DNA of 30,128 bases from CAWUKT01 sp963923035 (GTDB taxonomy: Bacteria > Bacteroidota > Bacteroidia > J057 > JADKCL01), in NCBI GenBank assembly GCA_963923035.1, contig CAWUKT010000086.1:1-30128 (forward strand), written 5' to 3'. The position numbers were made by a program, and so were the translations under genes. Below, piece by piece: positions 17,275 to 24,330 of the stretch (positions are counted from its first letter, which is position 1; the number at the start of each line of letters is the position of its first letter). The notes beneath the pieces are model-generated. The model had not been told where the DNA came from. It ran no database searches and worked only from the letters and a program-made list of their open reading frames with translations.

Positions 17275-18621
17275 GTGGACCCAGAGCCTGGTAGTATCAT
17301 TGTCATATTGGCTGGCGTTCCCGAATTCTTCTCTGAATTCGGCCTCTATTTCATTGCAATCTTTTTCCTGCTCCTCCTCTCTGCCGTCGTATCGGGCACC
17401 GAAGTCGCCTTTTTCTCCCTCTCTTCCGCCGATCGGGAAGAGTTCAAGGCCGAAGGTAGCCGGGTCTGGGAGCTCCTGAAGGGCCCCAAATACCTCTTGG
17501 CCACCATCCTCATCGCCAATAACCTCGTCAACGTAGCCATCATCCTGATCGCTTCGTTCCTCCTGTCCAAAATGTCCGCCTTTTACGCTTGGGAGGACCA
17601 GGCCTGGGCGGGAATTGTATTGCCGATCTTGGAAGTGGGCCTCATTACATTCGTCCTCCTCTTCTTCGGCGAAATCACCCCCAAAGTCTACGCCACCCAA
17701 AACCGACTGGCCATTGTCCGTAGGGTCGCTGTTCCCATGTTCATTCTCCGGGGCTTCCTCCAGCCGCTTTCCTTCCTCCTCATCTCCACCACCGGTTTCC
17801 TCGACCGCCGCGTCAAGGACCAAAGCGAATCGGCGTCTTTTGAGGACATCAAGCACGCCATCGACTTGACGAGTGAGGAAGAGTCGCCGGTGGAAGAAAA
17901 AGAAATTCTGAAGGGCATCGTCAATTTCTCCAATACCCAGGTCAAGTCTATCATGCGGGCCCGGGTGGACCTCGTTGCGATTGAGTTGGGGACCACGTTC
18001 GAAGAGTTGGTCGACGTGATCAACCAGGAGGGGTACAGCCGGATGCCGGTCTACGACGAGAACCTGGACCAGGTGAAGGGCATCCTCTACGTCAAGGACT
18101 TGCTGGCCCTGCTCAAGCAGGGCGCCCAGGACAAGGATTGGCACAAGCTGATCCGGTCGGCCTATTTTGTGCCGGAGACCAAGAAGATCAATGACCTGCT
18201 CGAAGAGTTCAAAAAGCGCCGCCTGCACATCGCCGTGGTGGTGGACGAATTCGGGGGCACGGCGGGGATTGTTACCTTGGAGGATATTATAGAAGAGATA
18301 TTCGGTGAAATCAGCGACGAATTCGACGATGAGGAACTGATTTTCTCGAAGCTGTCCGAGACGACCTATATCTTCGATGGGAAGATGCCGCTAAACGATA
18401 TTTTGCGGATTGTGGAGGTCCCGGACAACAGTTTTGAAGAGGTGCGCGGTGATGCGGACACGTTGGCGGGGCTGGTACTGGAAATCCACGGGAAATTGCC
18501 GGTGCGGGGAGATGTGGTGGAATTCGGCCAGTTCCGGTTTACGATTGAGTCTGCGACCTTGCGCCGGATCAAGCGAGTCAAATTTGAAGTGTTGGAAGAT
18601 GTCCATGAAAATGCGTCCTGA
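17275..18621 (+). CDS. gldE: Gliding motility-associated protein GldE (CNNM/CBS/CorC family)
   Basis: The product is 448 residues. An N-terminal CNNM (DUF21) membrane domain has about four hydrophobic segments (roughly 20-40, 74-97, 112-131, 150-172) and the conserved VVSGTEVAFFSLS and FGEITPKVYATQN motifs. A CBS pair follows (about 215-335), including VVVDEFGGTAGIVTLEDIIEEIFGEI, and then a CorC/HlyC C-terminal domain (about 355-440). The family is related to magnesium/cobalt efflux proteins. The gene order ssb-gldE-gldD identifies it as GldE, which in Flavobacterium johnsoniae supports GldD function in gliding and type IX secretion. GTG at 17275 is the only sensible start: the nearby ATG at 17251 runs into TGA after five codons. 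Its end overlaps gldD. Confidence 0.93.
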   Translation: MDPEPGSIIVILAGVPEFFSEFGLYFIAIFFLLLLSAVVSGTEVAFFSLSSADREEFKAEGSRVWELLKGPKYLLATILIANNLVNVAIILIASFLLSKMSAFYAWEDQAWAGIVLPILEVGLITFVLLFFGEITPKVYATQNRLAIVRRVAVPMFILRGFLQPLSFLLISTTGFLDRRVKDQSESASFEDIKHAIDLTSEEESPVEEKEILKGIVNFSNTQVKSIMRARVDLVAIELGTTFEELVDVINQEGYSRMPVYDENLDQVKGILYVKDLLALLKQGAQDKDWHKLIRSAYFVPETKKINDLLEEFKKRRLHIAVVVDEFGGTAGIVTLEDIIEEIFGEISDEFDDEELIFSKLSETTYIFDGKMPLNDILRIVEVPDNSFEEVRGDADTLAGLVLEIHGKLPVRGDVVEFGQFRFTIESATLRRIKRVKFEVLEDVHENAS

Positions 18622-19207
18622 AAAAAGCTGGTACCTGATTGTCCTGTTTGCCATCGTGGCCACGATGGGTCTCCAGAGCTGTTCGGAGCCGGAACAGACT
18701 TTGCTGCCCCGTCCGACGGGGTGGCCTCGGATCGACCTGCCGGAGCACGGCTACCAAAGCATGGATGCGGGCCCTTGCCCGTTCACCTTTGAGTATCCCG
18801 AGATGGCGGCCGTGGAGTCCACCAAGCCCGATTCCTGCTGGATGGACCTGTACATGGAGCGCTTCGAATGTCGTTGGCACCTGACCTACCGTTACATCCC
18901 CGCTTCCGACAAGACCATTGCCCAGCACAACGAAGAGTACCGCAAGCTCGTCTTCAAGCACATCCAAAAGGTCTCCCAGATCAAGGAAACCCCGATTGAG
19001 AGCCCGGCTGGCGAGGGTATTTTCTATGAATTGTACGGAACGGTTGGCGTCCCCGCCCAGTTCCTGTTTACCGACTCCACCCACCTTGTCATGGCGTCCT
19101 TCTACTTCGACACCGCCATCCGCAACGACTCGCTGGCGCCCGTCATCGATTTCGTGAAGGAAGACCTGAAGCACATGGCGGAGAGCATTCGCTGGAAGGA
19201 GTTATAG
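18599..19207 (+). CDS. gldD: Gliding motility lipoprotein GldD
   Basis: GldD is a lipoprotein required for gliding motility and type IX secretion in Flavobacterium. The 202-residue product has a lipoprotein signal (MRPEKSWYLIVLFAIVATMG then LQSC, lipidated Cys28) and the conserved GldD features PRPTGWPRIDLPEHGYQ, CPFTFEYPEMA and SCWMDLYMERF. ATG at 18599 (MSMKMRPEK), 18605 or 18611 are possible starts; all overlap the last codons of gldE (stop at 18621), implying translational coupling. The last 6 nt overlap the end of the convergent Uma2-family gene, so no terminator separates them. Confidence 0.93.
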   Translation: MSMKMRPEKSWYLIVLFAIVATMGLQSCSEPEQTLLPRPTGWPRIDLPEHGYQSMDAGPCPFTFEYPEMAAVESTKPDSCWMDLYMERFECRWHLTYRYIPASDKTIAQHNEEYRKLVFKHIQKVSQIKETPIESPAGEGIFYELYGTVGVPAQFLFTDSTHLVMASFYFDTAIRNDSLAPVIDFVKEDLKHMAESIRWKEL

Positions 19208-19780
19208 GGCGAGGTCTTGGTAAATGACCGAAAGGGGAACCGACACGTTTTCCGGTAGGAGGGAAAGCGTTTGATCCAGGCCTACCGACGTCTGTCGGTA
19301 CCAAAATCCAGAATTATTCTTACGGTATTGAAAAATGCTCGGGCTGTCCTGAGAGACGAGGATATATTCTTTCAGGGAAGGGATCTGTTGGTAAAGGAGG
19401 AATTTTGCACCGAAGTCGTAGGAATAGGTGGAATCGGAAAGGATTTCAAATAGGGTGACCGGATTGAGAAGGGAATAGGGATCGCGGGGATCGTAAACAG
19501 GGGCTTCACAGACAATGGAGAGATCGGGATAAAAGAAATTGGAACTGGTTTCCAGGGCTACCCGCTGATCTGATCCATTGACAGAACATTTTTCCAGAGC
19601 ATTCCAAAGATAGCCCGTCAAATTGGTGGCGATGCGGTTGTGGGAAGGGCTGGTGGTTGATTTTGTTCGGATGGTGCCCTCAGTAAGTTCCAATTTTTCC
19701 AGAAAGTGAAAAGAAAGGTCTAGGTATTCCTTTTCGGTAACTTTCAGGTTGTCAGGGATTAATGGTTCTGAAAAACTCAT
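19202..19780 (-). CDS. Uma2-family (DUF820) putative PD-(D/E)XK nuclease
   Basis: The 192-residue protein has the Uma2 pattern: SPSHNRIATNLTGYLWNAL early, YPDLSIVC with acidic Asp86, TLFEILSDSTYSYDFGAKFLLYQQIPSLKEYILV with Glu112 and Lys126. The family has a restriction-endonuclease-like fold, but its biological role is poorly known, and nuclease activity is inferred only from the fold. GC content in sampled lines is about 45-48% against about 63% in the adjacent gldD, so recent acquisition is plausible. It lies opposite to its neighbours; its stop overlaps the gldD stop by 6 nt, and it is divergent from the DUF4139 pair across 95 nt. Confidence 0.85.
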   Translation of the reverse strand: MSFSEPLIPDNLKVTEKEYLDLSFHFLEKLELTEGTIRTKSTTSPSHNRIATNLTGYLWNALEKCSVNGSDQRVALETSSNFFYPDLSIVCEAPVYDPRDPYSLLNPVTLFEILSDSTYSYDFGAKFLLYQQIPSLKEYILVSQDSPSIFQYRKNNSGFWYRQTSVGLDQTLSLLPENVSVPLSVIYQDLAL

Positions 19781-19875
19781 CTTTGATCAAACATAACATT
19801 TTCCCCCATTCCATGTGGAATTGACTGTGAATTTGCACCTTTGTACCAAATACGAACCCACAAAGACCAATTCAC
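19781..19875. promoter_or_regulatory. Divergent promoter region, Uma2 gene / DUF4139 pair
   Basis: TGAATTTG (19828-19835) and CACCTTTG (19836-19843) are each 7/8 matches to the -7 box TAnnTTTG, 33-40 nt before the DUF4139 start. No good -33 TTTG is placed for either. A plus-strand promoter is likely here, but its exact position is uncertain. Confidence 0.35.
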
Positions 19876-21486
19876 ATGAACAAATTCATCCTGGTGCTTC
19901 TCTGGTTGGGGAGCGGGACATGGTTGATCGGACAAAATCCCACCGTCGCCAAGTCCAAGATTTCGGCGGTGACCGTCTACCTGTCTGGCGCCCAAGTCAC
20001 CCGGACAACCGAAGTCCGGCTGGAAAAAGGAGACAATGAAGTCCTGTTCCAGGGCCTCGCCCCCGATATCCTCGCCAATTCCATCCAGGCATCCGCGCCC
20101 GCCGCGGTCCTCATCAATTCCGTCAGCAAGGAAACCAATTACCTGCGGCCGCAGGAAGACTCCCCCCGTGTCAGCGCCATTCGGGACTCGCTGAAGCTCA
20201 TTCAGCAGCAACAGGAGGACCTCGACAACGAACTCGGAACCATCGCCACCGAACGCGGGATGATCATGAAGAACCAGTCCCTCTCGGGACAGGAAACCGG
20301 GGTCAATGTCGCCGAACTCCAGGCCATGGCCAGCTTTTTCCGCGCGCGCCTCACCGAGCTCGCCGCCATGGAGCAAAAGCGCAAAACCAAGAAGAAAAAA
20401 CTCAACGAGATCAAGACCCGCCTGAACAAGCAGCTGACCGCGTTGCGGGCCGAAAAGAACCGGCCCTCCAACGACATCCTTGTCAAGGTCCGCGCGAATG
20501 CGGCCACGCGCGTCAAGATGGTCCTGTCCTACATCGTTCCCCAGGCCAGTTGGAAGCCCAGCTACGACCTGCGGGCCACCGACACCAACAGCCCCGTCGA
20601 ATTGACCTACCGGGGCGAAGTCTTCCAGAACACGGGAATTGATTGGACCGACATCGATTTGACCTTGTCCTCCACCAACCCCAACCTCAGCGGTAACCGC
20701 CCCGAATTGGCCCAGTGGAACCTGTACCTCCGGAATCCCCGCGCCTACGCGCAGACCCGGGGCGGCCTCTACAAGTCGGCCGACCAGTACCAGGCCAAAG
20801 AGATGGACAAAAGCTACTATTCGGCGGGGGAAGTCACCGAACGCACCCTGGCGGACTATACCACCGTTGTCGAGGGCATCACCTCGGCGGAATTCCAGAT
20901 CGAAATCAAGCAACGAATTCCCTCCGACGGCCAGTACCACCAGGTCTCCATCCAGAAGGACAATTTGCCCGCCACCTACCAGCATTCTTCCGTCCCCAAA
21001 CTCGACCCGACTGCCTACCTGTTGGCGCGGATCACGAACTGGGAGGAGTTGAACCTGCTGCCCGGCGCCGTCAACGTCTTCTTCGAAGGCACCTACATCG
21101 CCGAGTCCTTCATTGACCCGAACTATACCCAGGACACCATTGACTTTTCCCTCGGCCGCGATCCCAAGCTGGTCATCGAGCGAAAACAACTCAAGGATTT
21201 CAGCAAAGTTCGGACCCTGGGCACGAACCGGGAGCGCACCTTTGCCTATGAAATCACCGTGCGGAATACCAAGAAGAATGCGGTCAGCCTCGTGATGTAC
21301 GACCAGGTTCCTGTGTCCCAGGACGAAGACATCACGGTGAAGATCGAAGAGAAGTCAGGGGCCCGCCACGACGAAGAGACGGGCGAATTGGCATGGACGC
21401 TGGACCTCGCGCCCGCCGAGACCAAGACCCTGCAATTGATATTTTCCGTCAAACACCCCAAGAAAAAGACCGTTCCCGGCATCTAA
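19876..21486 (+). CDS. Secreted DUF4139 (mucoidy inhibitor MuiA-like) protein, first tandem copy
   Basis: The 536-residue product starts with a signal peptide (MNKFILVLLWLGSGTWLIGQ). An N-terminal DUF4140 domain has ISAVTVYLSGAQVTRTTEV. A long helical, probably coiled-coil stretch (about residues 95-200, rich in Gln/Glu/Lys) follows, and then the DUF4139 beta domain with SWKPSYDLRATD, YRGEVFQNTGIDWTDIDLTLS, ADYTTVVEGITSAEFQI and a C-terminal LAWTLDLAPAETKTLQLIFSVKHP. Length and layout are typical of this family, whose function is unknown beyond an old link to mucoidy. It is 11 nt upstream of a paralogue and certainly co-transcribed with it. Export to the periplasm is inferred from the signal peptide. 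Confidence 0.9.
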   Translation: MNKFILVLLWLGSGTWLIGQNPTVAKSKISAVTVYLSGAQVTRTTEVRLEKGDNEVLFQGLAPDILANSIQASAPAAVLINSVSKETNYLRPQEDSPRVSAIRDSLKLIQQQQEDLDNELGTIATERGMIMKNQSLSGQETGVNVAELQAMASFFRARLTELAAMEQKRKTKKKKLNEIKTRLNKQLTALRAEKNRPSNDILVKVRANAATRVKMVLSYIVPQASWKPSYDLRATDTNSPVELTYRGEVFQNTGIDWTDIDLTLSSTNPNLSGNRPELAQWNLYLRNPRAYAQTRGGLYKSADQYQAKEMDKSYYSAGEVTERTLADYTTVVEGITSAEFQIEIKQRIPSDGQYHQVSIQKDNLPATYQHSSVPKLDPTAYLLARITNWEELNLLPGAVNVFFEGTYIAESFIDPNYTQDTIDFSLGRDPKLVIERKQLKDFSKVRTLGTNRERTFAYEITVRNTKKNAVSLVMYDQVPVSQDEDITVKIEEKSGARHDEETGELAWTLDLAPAETKTLQLIFSVKHPKKKTVPGI

Positions 21487-21497
21487 GCAGTACGAAC

Positions 21498-23162
21498 ATG
21501 AAACATCTGATCATCATTCCCATTCTGCTTCTCCTGGCCGGGACCGCATTTGCCCAGCCCGAAGCCGATCATGAAGTCGAGGCCGATTCGAAGATCGAAG
21601 CCGTGACCGTATTCCTGAACCAGGCCCAGGTCACCCGCCAGTCGGAAGTCCTCCTGCGCCGGGGCCGCAACGTCGTCTACTTCCGCGGCCTTTCCAATGG
21701 CCTGGACGCCAACAGCATCCAGTTCAAAGCCCCGAAAGAGGTCCTCATCAATACCGTTGTCGCGGAGGTAAACTACCTCAACCGCAACGGGATGAAACCT
21801 CGCGAGAAGGTGCTGAACGATTCATTGGAATTGTTGCAGGGACAAATCAAGGAGGAGCAAATCCTGCAAGGGATCCTCGACAATGAAAAGAACCTGTTGC
21901 TGGCGAACCAGTCGTTGGCGAGCGAAAAGAAAGGCCTGGACCTGGAGCAATTGAAACAGGCGGCCGATTATTTTCGGAAGCGGGTCGGAGAAATCAATGC
22001 GGGGAAATTAAAGTCGCAGCGCAAGGTCAAAGCGCTCAACCTGGAGGTCAAAAAGCTCCGCAACCAGCTGCTGGTGATCAACCAGAAGCGGAACCGGTCC
22101 TCCAAAGACATCCGCGTGGTCCTCAGCACTTACAGTACCCGCAAGGTCCAGCTCGAATTGAAATACCTTGTCTCCAACGCCCGTTGGGTGCCGCGCTATG
22201 ATCTTCGCGCCAAGAATGTCCTCGATCCCATCGACCTCGAGTACAAGGCCGACGTCTACCAAAACACCGGCGTCGATTGGGAAGATGTGGACCTGACCCT
22301 GTCCACGGGCAACCCCAGCCTGCAAGGCGACCAGCCCGAGATGTCCCCCTGGAACCTCTATGTGTACAATCCGCCGGCCTTGGAGCAGATTGTGGTATCG
22401 GGAGAGAAGAAGCGGAAGAGCGCGAAGAACGAGCCGATGGTGATGGAGGAGGCAGAAGAGGACGACTATGAATTGGATGAGGTGACCGGTGGAACACCGG
22501 CCGAATTTGGAGACGTGACGACGCTCGCCGATTATACCACCGTCGTCGAAGGCGCGACCACCGCCGAATTCAAGATTGGAATTCGGCAGGACATTCCCTC
22601 CGGGAACCGGCCGGAGCAGGTCAGCATCCGCAAAGAAGAATTGCCGGCGACCTACCGCTACTACGCGGCTCCCAAAGTCGACTGCGACGCCTTCCTCATC
22701 GCCGAAGTCACCGAGTGGGACGAGCTCAACCTCCTCGCCGGTGCCCTCAACATCTTCTACGAAGGCACATTTGTCGCTGAGAGCTACCTCGACCCCTCCA
22801 ATACCAGCGATACGCTCCTCTTCTCCCTGGGCCGCGACCAACGCATTGTCGTCGAGCGCAACCAGATGAAGGAATTCATGGAGACGAAGAGCTTTGGCAC
22901 CAACAAAGAGAAGACCTTTGCCTACGAATTCAAGGTGCGGAACACCAAATCCGACCCCATCAACCTGCGCCTGGAGGACCAGTTCCCCATTTCCCAGGAC
23001 AAGAGCATCACCGTGAAAGTAGAAGAGGTCTCGGGGGCAAGTCAGAACGAGAAGAATGGAAAATTGGAGTGGGACATGACCTTGACGCCCGGGGAAACGA
23101 AAACCGTGAAGCTGATTTATTCAGTGAAATGGCCGAAGAACAAGGTCATTCCCGGCTTGTAG
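21498..23162 (+). CDS. Secreted DUF4139 (mucoidy inhibitor MuiA-like) protein, second tandem copy
   Basis: The 554-residue product has a signal peptide (MKHLIIIPILLLLAGTAFAQ/P) and the same order as its neighbour: DUF4140 (IEAVTVFLNQAQVTRQSEV), coiled-coil-like helices, and DUF4139 (ARWVPRYDLRAK, YKADVYQNTGVDWEDVDLTLS, ADYTTVVEGATTAEFKI, LEWDMTLTPGETKTVKLIYSVKWP). The clearest difference is a charged insert in the middle, basic GEKKRKSAKN followed by acidic EEAEEDDYELDE, where the first copy has a short TRGGLYKSADQYQAKEMD. The pair arose by tandem duplication and could form a hetero-oligomer (inference). Its stop lies 4 nt from the convergent TPR gene stop. Confidence 0.9.
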   Translation: MKHLIIIPILLLLAGTAFAQPEADHEVEADSKIEAVTVFLNQAQVTRQSEVLLRRGRNVVYFRGLSNGLDANSIQFKAPKEVLINTVVAEVNYLNRNGMKPREKVLNDSLELLQGQIKEEQILQGILDNEKNLLLANQSLASEKKGLDLEQLKQAADYFRKRVGEINAGKLKSQRKVKALNLEVKKLRNQLLVINQKRNRSSKDIRVVLSTYSTRKVQLELKYLVSNARWVPRYDLRAKNVLDPIDLEYKADVYQNTGVDWEDVDLTLSTGNPSLQGDQPEMSPWNLYVYNPPALEQIVVSGEKKRKSAKNEPMVMEEAEEDDYELDEVTGGTPAEFGDVTTLADYTTVVEGATTAEFKIGIRQDIPSGNRPEQVSIRKEELPATYRYYAAPKVDCDAFLIAEVTEWDELNLLAGALNIFYEGTFVAESYLDPSNTSDTLLFSLGRDQRIVVERNQMKEFMETKSFGTNKEKTFAYEFKVRNTKSDPINLRLEDQFPISQDKSITVKVEEVSGASQNEKNGKLEWDMTLTPGETKTVKLIYSVKWPKNKVIPGL

Positions 23163-23166
23163 TCCC

Positions 23167-24294
23167 TCATTCACAATTGATCAGGAGCCATTGCTCCGCC
23201 TTTTCCGCGAGAGGCCCATCGTCCAGTTCCAGCACCCGCATCCAGTCCTTACAGGCAGCTTTCGGGTGATCGAGGACACGGTGGGCCTCTCCTCGGTTCA
23301 GGTAGGCCTCCGCGTACTCACCCCGGAGGTCCAGGCACCGGTCATAGGCCTTGACCGCCTCCCGGTATTGCCGCTGCGAAAAGGCAATGCGGCCCTGTAA
23401 GAGCCACGCCTCGCTGTCTTCCGGATCCAACTCCGTCGCCCGCCGAACATCCGCCCAGGCGGCCTCCATGCGGCCAGCTTCGAAGTGAAGCGTCGCGCGG
23501 TTCCACCAGGCATTGGCCAGGGTCGTGTCGAGGTCCAGGGCCCGGTTCAGGTCCTGGAGGGCATCCGGGTAGAGTCCCACCACCAACAGTGCCACCCCCC
23601 GGTTCAAAAACGTCTCCGCATCGCTAGAATCCTGGCGGAGCACCTCCGAGAAGTCGTTCACCGCGGCCTGCAATTCGCCCTGGACAAGGAATGAGCGGCC
23701 CCTCAGGCGCATCGCCGGCAGGCTATTGGGATTCAATTGGAGGGCCTTGCGGCAGGAAACCACCGTCGCCTCCGTCTCCCCCGCATCGTAGTTGGCGCGG
23801 GCCAGCCAGATATGGGCCTCCTCCCGCAGCGGGTCAATGTCAATGGACTGCTGGAAATAATCGGCGGCACTGGAATAGGCCCCGGCTTTGAAAAAGATGG
23901 TGCCGAGCCGGTCGTAGGCAAAGAAATAGCGCTCGTCCAGGCGCAGGGTCTCGTGGTAATGCTTTACGGCCTGCTTCAACTTGCCCATGTCCTCGTAGGC
24001 GAGGGCCGCGTGGTAGGGATACTCGGGATCGGTCGGCGTCAACTTCTCCGCTTTGCGGTACATCTTGAGGGCCTTGCGGTACTTGCCTTCCTCGCGGTAG
24101 CATTGGCCGAGCAGGAACCAGGCATCGGGAAATGTTTTTTGGAGTTTGAGGGCCAGGCGGACGTGTTCACGGGCCTGGATAAAGTCATCGGCCAGATAGT
24201 ATTCCCGCGCCTCATTGTAGAGGCGCGTGGCGCTTTGTCCCCATCCCAGGAACGGGGCCATGCAGACCCATATGAGTAGCCATCTCAACTGCAT
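23167..24294 (-). CDS. Exported tetratricopeptide-repeat protein
   Basis: The 375-residue protein has a signal peptide (MQLRWLLIWVCMAPFLGWGQ/S) followed almost wholly by TPR units of 34 residues, about ten in all; examples are AWFLLGQCYREEGKYRKALKM and AWLLQGRIAFSQRQYREAVKA. TPR solenoids mediate protein-protein contacts; no enzymatic domain is present. It ends EQWLLINCE. It lies 36 nt downstream of the M1 aminopeptidase lipoprotein gene on the same strand and is probably co-transcribed with it. The partner cannot be told from sequence. Confidence 0.9.
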   Translation of the reverse strand: MQLRWLLIWVCMAPFLGWGQSATRLYNEAREYYLADDFIQAREHVRLALKLQKTFPDAWFLLGQCYREEGKYRKALKMYRKAEKLTPTDPEYPYHAALAYEDMGKLKQAVKHYHETLRLDERYFFAYDRLGTIFFKAGAYSSAADYFQQSIDIDPLREEAHIWLARANYDAGETEATVVSCRKALQLNPNSLPAMRLRGRSFLVQGELQAAVNDFSEVLRQDSSDAETFLNRGVALLVVGLYPDALQDLNRALDLDTTLANAWWNRATLHFEAGRMEAAWADVRRATELDPEDSEAWLLQGRIAFSQRQYREAVKAYDRCLDLRGEYAEAYLNRGEAHRVLDHPKAACKDWMRVLELDDGPLAEKAEQWLLINCE

Positions 24295-24330
24295 AGCCGC
24301 AAAGATAAGGCATTGCGGGGAGTGGTGGAT

